From contig NC_089868.1 in assembly GCF_036373705.1 (NCBI RefSeq), forward strand, positions 15,358,520 through 15,422,519: 64,000 nt of DNA, read 5' to 3'. Made by a program: the position numbers and the translations under genes. Positions 22,480 to 43,700 of this stretch are shown here, piece after piece (the first letter of the stretch is position 1; the number at the start of each line of letters is the position of its first letter). This stretch comes from Amia ocellicauda. Its lineage: Eukaryota > Chordata > Actinopteri > Amiiformes > Amiidae. A model generated the notes under the pieces. That model was given only the letters and a program-made list of their open reading frames with translations, had not been told where the DNA came from and searched no databases.

Positions 22480-22775
22480 ACTATTTATCTAAATATTTAC
22501 TTCCTAATTATTTAACTATTGAATTTACTATTTACTGAATCATTTACTTCCTAATTATTTAGTGATTTAATTGACTATTTACAGAATTATTCACTTCCTA
22601 ATTATTTACTAATTGAATTTACTATTTACTGAATTATTTAATCCTAATTATTTAGTGATTTCTTTGACTATTTACTGAATTATTTACTTACTAATTATTT
22701 GCTGATTTCATTCACTATTTACTTAATCGTTTACTTACCAATTATTTATTGAATAAATAGATTATTTACTGAATT
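22480..22775 (+). repeat. AT-rich minisatellite, copy B
   Basis: Same unit family as 3030-3515 but only about six units, ending roughly 30 bases before the copy B start codon. Confidence 0.85.
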
Positions 22776-23142
22776 TGAACGATATCTGTATATCGACTTC
22801 TGCAATGGGTCAGAAACCCAGTCACAGTGCTGTCATGAAGGAGGAAAAGAAGCAGAGGAAGAGTGTGGCAGCAGGCCTACGGGGCTTCATAAAGCTCTTT
22901 TCTTGCTGTACTGTCAAGAAAAATGTTCCTTCCTTCACAGGTGAGCGATTCTGTCTACTTACAAATGTGTCCATACATATATTCATATTCTTAAGAGGTT
23001 TAATAACCTGTAATTTCACAATAATATTCTCTTTTTAATTTTAATGTACGACACAAACTATAACGATGATTTTTAAATGAAAGCATCAGGAAGCAGAACC
23101 AGCACTGTCGAGGAGAGTATTCAGAAGCCCCTCCAGTCTCAG

Positions 23143-23406
23143 ACCTGTCCCCCTGCCCATGAGACCGTGGTGAACAGTGTGACCTGCAGACACAAGCAGG
23201 ATTGGCGGAAGCTGGGCATGCCGTACCTCCCAACAATAATGGAGGGGAATGAGGAGGAAGAGCCTAAAACCTGTCCCCCTGCCCATGACACCATGGCTGA
23301 CAGTGTGACCTGCAGACACAAGCAGGATTGGCGGAAGCTGGGCATGCCGTACCTCCCAACGATAATGGAGGTGGATGAGGAAGAGCCTGAAACCTGTCCC
23401 CCTGCT
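23143..23406 (+). repeat. 42-codon repeats, two units plus a partial
   Basis: Unit starts at 23143, 23269 and 23392. The first period is 126 bases and the second 123. Copy A has six full units, so the array expanded or contracted after duplication. Confidence 0.95.
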
Positions 23407-23461
23407 GACAGTGTGCCATGCAGGGACACCCTGGAGAAGCATGGGGACGACACCAGCACTG

Positions 23462-24542
23462 TGTAGCGTAAGGTACACTTATAAATTTCAGTTAAAGAAG
23501 TGAATTTAAGTATCACCTTATCAAGAATCCTAGAATCTTGTAGAACTCAATTTCTGCAATAATTGGATGCAGACACCAATTCCAAATATATAAATTCTCA
23601 AATGTATTAAAAACAAAGATAAAATGTAGCACTACACTAGGTATACAAAAAGGGAAAAACTAATTAAAATTCACTCAAGATCAACAAATTAAAGACAAAG
23701 AACATGGAATTGCATATGATAACACACAAAACGTTACACAAAATTACAAACACATTGACTACAATACCGGTTAGTAAGAAGGTGAGTCTCTCGTTAGTAT
23801 TGTTAGTCGGACATTAAATAACTAATGCAGGTTAATATTATGTTAAATTACTTCTCGTTATATATATCAGTCTCATTTACGTTTGGATGCCGAGAAAGAT
23901 TCTATAATTTCTTGTTACCACAATTCTCCCTAATTGATTACTGTTCAATGATTAAGGATAGGCAGGGCCACCTATAATCTAGTGTCTATTAAAATAATAT
24001 TAAAATAAAGTGTTCTTAAAATAATTCTTCATACGGCTCAATCTCCTTCTCCCAGTTAAACTCTTCTGTTGCCGGCAAAGACTTAGTTGGTTTCCAGTTC
24101 CGGTTCTGGCAACAGAGCTACAGGTTGAGCTGTGGCAGCGAGTTACCGGTTCAGGTGAGAGAGAGAGAGAAAAAGGTGCTGTGCGTTGCCTTTTATGCCT
24201 TCAAATCATAGGCGATTGGTGCTTGAGTTTGCGAATTTGGATTTGTGCCAACCCCCCAGTCTCTTTTGGAAATGCCAGTTGGCCTGGATTTGTAGCTCTG
24301 TTTCGGGATTTCGGCTCTCGCCTGCTTCAAAGGGTTTTATTACCTCCACGCCATATTCCCCAGACATTTTCACAGCAGGGATTCCAAGCCATTTGGCCCA
24401 TTCTAGGTGAGCTGACTCCCTAAACTGTCATTTTGACATGTTCATGGGCCGATGAGCTCAGGAATTCTGGTAACTTTGTCTTCTTTAGATCAAAGCTCCA
24501 GCTCAGGGCTAGAATGCTCTTATCACAGTACAACTCCCCTTA
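23462..24542. mobile_element. Probable solo LTR, about 1.08 kb
   Basis: Absent from copy A at the same place. The target word ACTG(TG) is found on both sides (23458-23463 and 24543-24548). The insert starts TGTAGCG and ends CCCCTTA and has no coding frame. A short 4-6 bp target duplication, a TG start and a length near 1 kb fit a solo LTR. The right end lacks the usual CA, so the class is uncertain. Confidence 0.65.
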
Positions 24543-25244
24543 ACTGTGAGTCACTGAGCACATTAGATTGCTTAGGATGATTATCAGGACAAAGTCATAG
24601 GGTCCTCCTGTACAATGTAACCAGGTATTATTTAAAGTTGAAATAGATTACATTATTCATATTTTCTATTAGAAATATTATGAAGAAGACAAATGGAGAG
24701 CACACGTAGCTTCAGGTATTGGAGTGTGTATTTTGTGTATTTTATGTGCCACATATCTCTCTTAGATCAAGCTGCTAGAAAAGATACCTGCCGCTGAGAG
24801 GGCACAGCAACGACTAGCAACAGCTTCCTCTACATCATCTGGGAACACTTTATTGCGGGGCGTGCTTATGAAAGTATTTAACATCATCTAAATCAACCTC
24901 TTTACCCCGTTACCCCCAGGGTCTCCAGTATCACCCTGCTGCCCTCAGCCAGTGCCAGGATAGGCAGAGGCTGTGCGAGTCTGTCCTCCCGTCTATACTG
25001 GAGGAGGATGACAAAGACATGAAAGAGTACGATGAGGAGGATGACCTGGAGGTGACCTGGAGGTGACCTGGAGGTTTATTCAGAGCCCCACAGAGGACCA
25101 GGTGTGGTGGGAGATGACATTTGAGGAGGTCCTCCTGCAGCAATCCAAATTTTGGGGAAAAAATCAGAGGTGGAGGAAACCGATCTCTGAAAGCACAGAT
25201 TAAAAAGTTTTACATCACAACCGGTTTGTTCTTATTGTCTCATC

Positions 25245-25250
25245 AATAAA
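25245..25250 (+). promoter_or_regulatory. Poly(A) signal of copy B
   Basis: AATAAA retained at the position equivalent to copy A. Confidence 0.55.
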
Positions 25251-25489
25251 AGGCTGATCAACTCTCCAGGACTGTCTGGACACTCCAGGGATTACAGGAC
25301 AGTGCAGAGAATTACCTGCACAACACACTTCAAATCAATGAACAAATGATAGAGCACATTACCGAGAAATTCAACACATTTACTCATCCTCCCTGTCCAA
25401 GCAGACTGTTCTTCTACTGGCATTACCATGGGCCATACACTTACAGGAACTGGGGCAAAGAGTTAATGACAAGCTGTCATTGATCACAA

Positions 25490-25860
25490 CCCACACAATT
25501 ATTTGCTGACAACAGCAATTCTTAGTCCACTTTGACAAGTGGACTGTGTAGGAGAGTCTTAAGTGACAGTTGTATTATTGATATAGGCAGGGTTTTGGTG
25601 GTGCCATACACCTTCTATCTCTTAATAATCATCTTGACAATATTCAAGGCTTTTGATTTTTTTTTTTAATACCCATCTGTGCCTATCAACATCTTTGTCC
25701 TGGACTTCATTTGAAAGCTCCTTGGTGTTCATGGTTGAGTCTTTGGTTTGAAATACACTACCCAGTGGAGGGATCCTACACAAGTTGCTGAATTTATCCT
25801 GAAGTGAATCACTACAATTTAACACAGGTGGAGGTCACTTGTTGTGTGATTTTGAAGATG
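25490..25860 (-). mobile_element. Tc1-like transposase N-terminal remnant (copy B)
   Basis: Duplicate of the fragment at 5640-6010, with the same TKELSNEVQDK frame on the minus strand. It was carried along by the segmental duplication. Confidence 0.6.
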
Positions 25861-26690
25861 ATTGCTTACAGGATAATGGTTTCTTATGGCAACTCAGAAG
25901 ATGACTTAAGGTACAGAGGGACCAGCGCATGCAATAGCACAAAGTGAGACTCAGTATTATGTAGACACAGTTAACTTAAAGTACATTTGTGAAGTGTTTG
26001 TTTCCGAGTATTTCTGTGAGATACCATGTGATAAACAGCATTTCTCTGCTGAATATATATACAGCTATGACATTCAAATATTGTCTTCCAGCAAAAGGAA
26101 TAAGACACTACTATATTAAAAGATGTTATGGATTGAAAGTAATATTTTAAACAAGAAAAATAAGTCACTTACTCACTTTACAGAGCTATATATTTGATGT
26201 ATGTGAAAGTGTTACGTTTACCTTACATCTAACTGGCATAATGCACAAACATGAGTCACACACCATTATTCTGACTAAATGTACATATGATGGAAATATG
26301 AAAGGATCTGTCTTGTGTACTGGTTGCTAAAGGCAAAAGGGTTTTGTTCCTCACAGCAGAACCTATGTCATTCCACAATTGTGAGCAGTGATGGATCAGT
26401 TTTATGTAAACAGGTGACAGTATTTAATTTGATCAGATACAATATACAATATCATATTCTTGATATTAGAAGACATTCTCTCAGGACCATTGATTGGTTC
26501 TTTAATATTGGACCAACTGAAAAGACACGTGTAAATGTGTTACTGATAGGTAGCACATTTGATTGAGGTTCCAATTCAAATTTCAAGAGCAATGTTTAAA
26601 ACAAACTAATAAACTAATAAAATTATTTTGTAGTTTTGCTAGGTTTCCTGAGATGGATTAATGGAGCTGAGCTAAACTGTGGTGTTGGCT

Positions 26691-27599
26691 TGGTTGTCAA
26701 CACTGTGAAACTCATCATTCCCAACCATATCAACCTAAAACAAACAAAAACTCACACAAGATTACTGTTTCACTGAATTCCTAATCCTTCCTTTAAACTA
26801 ATTAACAGACCCCAACGCTATACCACGATTACATGAACAGTGGCCTATATCTTAACACCAGTCACAAATCTGTAGACTAAGAGGAAAATGTTTCAGTTGG
26901 TTTTATTAAAACACGTAAACTAAGGCATTACAGTGAAAAGTAGAACTTGTAGAAATTGATTAATTTAATGAATACTAATTCGAGTGCTCCATTTTAAAGG
27001 TCCCTAATTGTTTTTGGCTTTGCATGAGCTGATCAATGGATTATCACGTATTATAGGCAGGCCAGCCAGTATATGGTGAGGTACATTTAATATGTGTAGA
27101 TTTAGTTTAATATCTGAAATTCCCCAGCTGTTTTGATTGCTTTTAAATATTCAAGAGGAATAATACCACAAATAGTACTGTAATATGGCAAACTTTAAAA
27201 CAATCGCATGTATACATATTCTCCTGCCACATTACATCAAATGAAATACAAACTGTGCATGTTTGAATATTTTGAATCTGCTATGGAGAGTGTTAAGGTG
27301 CATTATTCACATCAGCCTTTAGAATAAAACAATGTACCAGGCGTGCAACAGCGATTAACTCCTAAAATAAGCATCTTTCATTATTTTAACCAAAACCACT
27401 GATCTACAGGCAATGGCGTTTGTGCCTTGTACACAGAATCTTATACAATTGTGATATAACTGGTAAATGTGTTCATAGCACTTCCCATTTACAAAGCAAA
27501 ACAAATATTATATGTACATTACACAAACTACAGAAATAAGCTTATGTCCACTATGTAGTTTATATTCGAGAAGAAAAGAGAAGCGGCACAGATCAATAT
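26691..27599. other. Intergenic, no gene seen
   Basis: AT-rich single-copy-looking sequence between duplication copy B and the NSUN4 promoter. No coding frame, repeat family or RNA gene is recognised. Confidence 0.45.
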
Positions 27600-27696
27600 T
27601 GTGAGACTGTAGCGGTTGGTGCTGTTGCACTGTGGTGCCGGAATCATTGTGCTGCGGGTTGTATCACCCGGCGCCCGTTTACTGTTGCACACCAAG

Positions 27697-27706
<10 letters not shown>
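27600..27706 (+). promoter_or_regulatory. NSUN4 core promoter and start region
   Basis: No TATA box. An ETS-type core CCGGAA lies at 27638-27643. A YY1-type AAGATGGCCGC straddles the start codon (27695-27705), an arrangement common in housekeeping and mitochondrial protein genes. Assignment by motif only. Confidence 0.5.
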
Positions 27707-37078
<9,372 letters not shown>

Positions 37079-38529
37079 AGTTGGAACTCTGTTTTCTGGA
37101 CACCTTTTTTTGGTTTGGTTGCAGCTTCTGGATGGACAATAAGTTCAGAGCAGAATGACATCCACATCTCTCTTCGGACTTCTGGACATCTAAAATATGC
37201 ATGTCCTTCTGTTGGAGAATGATGTGTTGGAACAATATAATCTTGGTTGGTACATCTTGTTCTCGTATCAAAGATAAGCTCTTTAAAAAAAAAAAAAAAA
37301 AAAAAGTGAATGTTAAAGTGACTGGAACTAAGACAGTTCAGGTTGAATGTGATTTATTACAAAGTTAAGAATATAGAGCACAGAATACAGGGTAAAGCAA
37401 GGAAAAATTTATATGAAGACTTGTTTTGATAAGTCAGTGTTTTATGAGTCCCTGTCCAACTCCACCCACCAGAGGAGCCGATGGCAGCTGCCTGTTACCA
37501 TACCATGCCTGTTACCTGAATCCCTCTCGGAGGTGATTAAATCAGCCATCCCCCATGCAGGTTAGGCAGGCTGTCTCATCACTCATCTGTATCACGAGCT
37601 TTTGATATGCTGTAGATACAAGACTGGTAAGCAAACCTGCTGCTCAACTTCCTGTGCATCAGCACGCGAGCATTTAGGGCGAGTGGACTTGTTACAAACG
37701 GGAATTTTACCAGAGGGGAATTTTCCAGTTTTAGACTGTTTTAATCCTTACATAATCCAACCAGATAAACCAGCTTCAGGATTTTAAAGAAATATGTACA
37801 TATTTATTTTTTCCAATTTCTGCCAAATGGAAACTTACTGTTGGTATTTTGTTTCAAAAAAACTACACTGAGGAAGTTTAGTCTTCGGTTTTTCTTTGAG
37901 TTTCCTCAGCACATTACATTCTTAGTTACTTGTGAATCTGTTATTGATAATACATGTACATATACATTGATAATACATAATACAGCTGGTTTTGAGCAAT
38001 AAAGATTTTGTGCTGCATTTAGAAGAATATTCATTTTTTGTGACATTTTGAAATCAGTACATTAATTTCTATGACTTGATTTCAAGGAGAAGGTAAGTTA
38101 TAGATTTAAAATGTTAAAAACAGTCATCTTAAACTGTGCTGAAACATGCATTTTGAAATCATAACATTGTAAGATGTTAATTATTAATTGCCGTATTCCA
38201 TTCTGTCAATAAATGACAGGATACAAAATCCAAGGTTATAAGGCTTTACAAAAGTATGCATAAGCAGAGTTCAGTTGCTTTGTTAATTGCATTTCACAGC
38301 CTTCTGCATTTTGTTCCAACAGTTTGTTTGTTTTTTGGCGGGGGGGATGAGGTCACTAGGTATAAGCAATGCAATCATGTAATAACTAAATTAATTACAA
38401 AGAGTCCTGGGCTTCCTAACTTACAAGCATCGGTATGATAAGCTGACTTGAATAGTAGGAATTGCCCAGTTTTAGCCTATAAATAGATGCAAGCAAATGT
38501 AGCCTAAAAATATGTAACTTTTTATATGT
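37079..38529. other. NSUN4 3' UTR and flank
   Basis: Starts at the NSUN4 stop and includes a 21-base A run near 37284 and the poly(A) signal at 37998. No gene was found in the rest. Confidence 0.5.
37998..38003 (+). promoter_or_regulatory. Candidate NSUN4 poly(A) signal
   Basis: AATAAA followed by a TTTTGTG-rich stretch, 920 bases after the stop. The A-rich run near 37284 is not preceded by a canonical signal, so this is the better candidate. Confidence 0.5.
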
Positions 38530-39235
38530 ACTACTTATTATTATTATTTATTTCTTGGCAGACTCCCTTATCCAGGGCGACCTACAAGATATAAGTGCAG
38601 TACAAAGTGCAAAAATACAGTTCAGTACAAGGCATAAAACATTACAAATTCAAATTTTACATAATACAGTGCAATTCAAAGCATAATACATTATACAAAT
38701 TCCAATTTACACAAGTGAATACAATATGAGGTCTTGCATCCTGGATTGTAAAAGATGAATGCAGACAAGATGTGAGGTCACAGTCAAGGGCCAAGGGAAA
38801 GAGAGCATAGGGGAAATCAAAATAAAACAAGTACTAGTAATGCAAGGCAAGTAGTGTGATAAAACGTTGTAAAGTGCTATCTTACAGGAGAGTAAAGGAC
38901 TAAATTACAGGTGTTGTCTGAAAAGATGTGTCTTGAGTAATCGCCGGAAGGAGGTCAAGGACTCTGCTGTTTTGACGTCAGTGGGAAGGTCGTTTCACCA
39001 CTTAGGGGCCAGGGATGAGACAGAGAAGCTCTGGAGGAAGGTGAGTGGAGAGGAGGCAGAGTTAGTCTTCTGGCACCGCAAGACCGCAGTGGTCTGGAGG
39101 GGATGTATGGGGAGACGAGGGTCTGAAGGTAGAGGTGCAGTGTGGTCGAGAAAGCGGTAGGTGAGGGTCAGTGTGTTGAACTGAATGCGTGCCGGTATTG
39201 GGAGCTAGTGTAGGGAGCGGAGCATGTGTGAATCT
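38530..39235 (-). mobile_element. Retroposon, second copy of the 13.6-kb family
   Basis: Minus strand ends GTCGCCCTGGATAAGGGAGTCTGCCAAGAAATAAATAATAATA. The body shares with 13630-14510 the words around GTCAAGGACTCTGCTGTTTTGAC and CTTAGGGGCCAGGGATGAGA. It is truncated relative to that copy at its inner end. No reverse transcriptase was seen. Confidence 0.75.
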
Positions 39236-40689
39236 TGTTACTGCAGCTCCTATGAGACAAAGGTAACCTCATCAGCTACCTCTCCCCCTGTCTGCACTTC
39301 TCCAGCACCACACTTCCCATCCTCCCTTTCCTGTTGGCCTTTCATTTTAAATTTCTTCTTGTGAATATGGCCCTTGTTAAAAATAAGTTATGCACCCCAG
39401 GCCCAGGAGAATTATGCAAATTAAATGCAAATTATCTTCTTATACAGGTGTGTGTTTGTGTGGCAAAAAGGGGTTGAATAATTGTGGCTGCTGGGTACCC
39501 CAGGCTCCTCCCAGCATTGTCCCAACATACTGCAGTGCAGACCAACAGGGTAGGATGTAGGAAGAATAAAAATGAGAAAAAAAGTTTATCCCTTTTGTGA
39601 CTTCATGTATAAAAACATCAATGGCATTGGTTTATTTTTTCCCTTTCTATTTCCTATCAAATGTTTGCACATGCACGGGTGTATATCACAGTCAATGACC
39701 AGTTAATGTCAGTGTAAAACTAAGAACAGTCCATTAAAATTGACTTGGGACATATCCTTGCAAATGTATAAAAACACTTTGTGTTCTAAAGATTCGACTT
39801 GGTTTAATTCTTTTCAAACTGAAATTTAATTTACTGCAAAGCTAATTGAAAAAGTTGTCCTCAAGCAAAGCTGACAGACCTACAATGCTAATACTGAATT
39901 ATTGTAGCATTTTGTCAGGCAAGAAAAGTGTTGGTCTTATTTGGTGAAGATTGTTACATATCCCTTTTTCAAGGCTGCTAATTCTGTATTTTCACACATT
40001 ACGTTCCTGTTCATTTGGTAATTGTCATTTACCTGCAATTTAGCTTACACTTCAACTGTGAATTGGAATTTTAGTGCATTGAATGCCAGTTTTTACAATA
40101 ATGCTGATTTAATGTGATATTCTGTGTAGACATCGACATGAATCCTATAACACAATGAGTTCCAGTGCGACTGAAAGGAAAACACTGAGTAAAAGTAAAA
40201 TAAAGTACGACATCAGCAAAGTTATATAAAAATGGATAAAGTGGCAGGAATTGTAAGAGTGAAATGGCCCTTTAAATTAGGAAACCATTCAGTTCAGAAC
40301 AGTCCAAACCCCGGGCAGGATCGGACAGCGTCCCGCAGCGTATATTTTTGTATATTGATGAGTTTTTTTTCAATGTAAGTATTGTTTATATTGTAAATAA
40401 GAGTTATAACTATTCTGCTTAGGATGACAGAACAGGCAGGTGATCATGGATGCTACAGATTTGCTTTGGTTCACTTTGGGAATGTGATATGAACTCTTTG
40501 GCCTCTGTGGATATGATTCCTCCCCCCAACAAAAGCATGCAGGGGTCATTTTAATGCATGCGGCTTTAATTGCATTGCAGCCAAAGCAAAAGCGCCCTTC
40601 ATCCTACTAGATCAGAAGCGACCGGATGTGGTTGATGATGAGCAGAAATCCCAACAGATGTTTAATGAAGTCCGTGTTTGACGAAACTC
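39236..40689. other. Intergenic between NSUN4 and FAAH
   Basis: AT-rich sequence with no supported gene or named repeat. CpG content rises from about 40600 toward the FAAH promoter. Confidence 0.45.
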
Positions 40690-40782
40690 CATGTCGGGTT
40701 TTGCGGGTTTCTCTCCCATCGGCACCCTTTATGAGGAGCGGCGCCGCTGGAAGCCGGGCAGTGCGGCCGCTCAGTTGCCGCC
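40690..40782 (+). promoter_or_regulatory. FAAH promoter / CpG-rich start region
   Basis: CpG-dense sequence without a TATA box leads into the start codon, with a strong initiation context (GCCGCCATGC). CpG density continues through exon 1, as for a CpG-island promoter. The transcription start is not determined. Confidence 0.55.
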
Positions 40783-43700
40783 ATGCGTACCGCGTCTCGC
40801 TGCCCCTCTGTCGGCTGGTCTGAGCCCGGCTGCGGGGCTGTGTTAGCCGGGGTGGCCTGCGGCGCCGGGGCTGTCTTTATACTGTATAAATGGAGGAGTA
40901 AATACAGAGCACGGAGGAAGGCGGAGAGGGCGAGGCTCAAAAGGGAGGCATCGTTTCGGGAGGTGGACACCGCCGTGCAGCAGTTCAAGGAAAAGGTTTG
41001 AAACTCAGAAATCATACCCACGCTGTCCTAGCTAATGCACACACGTCCAACGCCGTGTATTTGGCGCAAGTATGACTATTGAATGCTTTCCAACTTGTGG
41101 CTAAACTGTGATTTGCGCACCTAAACAGTATTGCGGCGACTGTTCACGTAATAGCACGTCTCGTCTTCCACGCCCGTTAGTTATAAATGATAATGTACAG
41201 CATTCGTGCAACTCGATAAATACATATATGTTCTACAGTACACTACTTTTCCGTCATTGTAATGTGCAGAGTGCGCTTTAAATAGCGATCTTGCATGGTG
41301 TGGGAAGTGTATTGGTAATTGCTGCACAGGGGATGTGGTTACTAAGCATTAATGTCTAGTTTCCTACAGTAATTGGCTCTGGGATCTGGATGGACACCTG
41401 TGGTTTGTATGCATAACAAGGTTACCACAAGGTTGTCACTGCCTGTATATATAACAGTTTACTTAGTGCAGTGAAATAATATATAATCACTAAGAGGTTT
41501 TTCTGGTTTCGGTCTATTGTGTGTGTGTATAGCCTATATAGTTTATGGAAAGTACATCTTTTAAGGTCAACTTTTCCCCAACTGTCAGTGTTTTTGTCCT
41601 TTATTCATAGATTTGCACCATTGGAACAAATTCAAAACAAATATTCACTTATTTTGCTTAAATGGGGGTAGTAATCCCCCTTTTTTACCCTTCCCCCTAG
41701 CACCCTGGGACAGATTACGCCTCCATCCTGTCTTTGTCCCTGGAGGAGCTGAGCAGCCGGCTGAGAGAGAGATCACTGAGTCCCGAGACAGTGCTGCACA
41801 CTTACATGGGCAAGGTGAGGCGCCCGACACACCCCGCAGCCTCGAACAAACGTTCAGTGTTGCTGTTGACTATTTTATGCAAGAAGGTGAACGCAAAAGG
41901 AGAATTTGGAAAAATCTGCTTTCTTTTCCAATGCGGTTCTGTATTTGCAGGCCCTCGAGCTGTCGAGGACACTGAACTGTACCACTGGATTCCTACTGGA
42001 GAGCCGTGACCATCTCCCACAGGTGGAGCAATGCACAGAGGGCCTCCTCTATGGGGTTCCTGTCAGCATCAAGGATAATGTTGCGTACAAGGTACCTTGC
42101 ACTCTTCAAACCAACTGGAAATTGAATAGAAAAACCTGTTCGGCTTGTTTCAGTGTCTCTGTCTCTGTTGTCCAGGGCCATGACTCCTCTTGTGGGGTGC
42201 TGTCAAAACTGGAGCAGCCAGAACCTGAGGACAGTGTGGTGGTCCAAGTGCTGAAGAAACAGGGGGCTATTCCCTTTGTGAAAACCAATATTCCTCAGGG
42301 CATGATGAGGTAAATTACCCCCATCCAAACTGAGCAGTTTAGATATCGAATTAAAATGTGTATTGTAAACTGTGATTCTAAATCTAAAGCAGAGGCACTT
42401 CCCTTCCAGTAGATTAAAACTATCTTGATTTAGTGCTACCCTAGAATTATTTAACTGTTTTATTTAAGATTACTTTTAATCACAGTTGCATTGCAACAAA
42501 AAAAGATAAACCAGGATTACTAAATCTTGCACTAAGATACTAATCATACATTTATTTATTTACTGACAAATTTTGCACTTGCATATTGCACCATAATTAA
42601 AACATTAATACTTTCTAATTGAAACAATATAGCGGTTAATGATTTCATTTGTATTGTATGGAATGACAGTTTAATACATTTAAGACAGTCCGTTATAAAT
42701 CAACTGAACATATTATGTTATGCCTAGATAGAAAGGCCTGCGTATTGCTAGTTCTGTCCTACATACATTTTGTAAAACTAAAATACAAGTTTAAAAAAAA
42801 AAAAAACAGTTTTTTAAGTTTAATTGTAAAATAAAAGAAGTGCTTTAAATCTTTATTTTCAGTTAGAGGTCAAATTGCATCGGCTTGGCACGTCACATTT
42901 TTTGGGGGGAGAGGCAAGAACAAGGGCACGTTTGTTTTTTTTTGTTTGTTTTTTTACATTTCTTTCAGTGTTCACTCATTTGTTTTGCCAACCAATTGAT
43001 TATGGAAACTCTGGGTCCATGTATATTAAAAAATAAAAAAAGGAGCCAACATCATTTCAGCAATTATGAGGCAGTCATAACACCAAACACATCTGTGAAT
43101 GTTAGAACATTAGACCTAGTAGTAGCTCGTAAAGTAATTAAATTCGGCATAGTTTTATTTCTGATGCATTGGACTCATGTCGGTCTTAATAAGTTAATGC
43201 CTCTCATCCGTAAAGAGAAATGCTCTCCTTCTCAATGTCGGCACTCATCCCTACATAGATTGACTACTTACATTTTATTAACTGTAGGGTAACTATCACG
43301 TTACCGCAAACTTTCCCTTCCCACCCGCACAATACAAAGACTGCGAGCGATCTTCAAAAAACAGATACAGTGGCAGAGTTTACCTGAATTAATATGTAAA
43401 TTAGCTCTACATACAGCTCTCGCACTGTTTTAGCAGGAACATCACAGAAAGGGTGATTTACATGCACGAAAGTAATACTCGAGACACTGGCTATGTTCAA
43501 ACCGCATAATACACACTACGTACGAGCATTTCAACATTACTGCAGTGTTGTCATGTAGGATGAGTGGTATGCAGTTTTGAATACAGCCACTGACAATCGA
43601 ATACATAGCCGTCATGTGACAACTTGTTTAAATTAAATAATTTTTCATGTCACTGATGGAGTAGCAAGCCAGGAATATACATGTTTTATTTGGATTACCA

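Larger units (their letters stand above)
22805..25189 (+). pseudogene. Unrecognised repeat-containing gene, copy B (disrupted)
   Basis: Exon 1 (22805-22940) is nearly identical to copy A (MGQKPSHS start, FSCC in place of FPCC). Exon 2 starts at 23090 with two repeats plus a partial third. The second repeat is one codon shorter in its acidic run. At the exon 2 donor an LTR-like insertion duplicates ACTG, and reading through gives GTG TAG at 23461-23466. The intact GTGAGT donor is stranded beyond the insertion at 24546. Exon 3 (24766-24873) is open. Exon 4 (from 24920) carries an extra 11-bp unit and stops at 25064-25066 instead of running to the copy A stop; a further one-base deletion lies near 25160. 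This is probably a pseudogene, though a short membrane-anchored product from exons 1-2 remains possible. Confidence 0.75.
21186..26690 (+). repeat. Segmental duplication, copy B
   Basis: Direct repeat of 2483-6965. It is longer because of an LTR-like insertion (23462-24542) and about 750 bases near 21590-22330 with no counterpart in copy A. It has lost about 100 bases equivalent to 6625-6725. From 24.6 to 26.4 kb it is almost identical to copy A. Confidence 0.9.

Noticed and set aside
37283..37305. A-rich run after NSUN4 taken as evidence of a processed copy
   Set aside because: NSUN4 here has introns, and the run lies in the 3' UTR before the better poly(A) signal; it is more likely a simple A tract.
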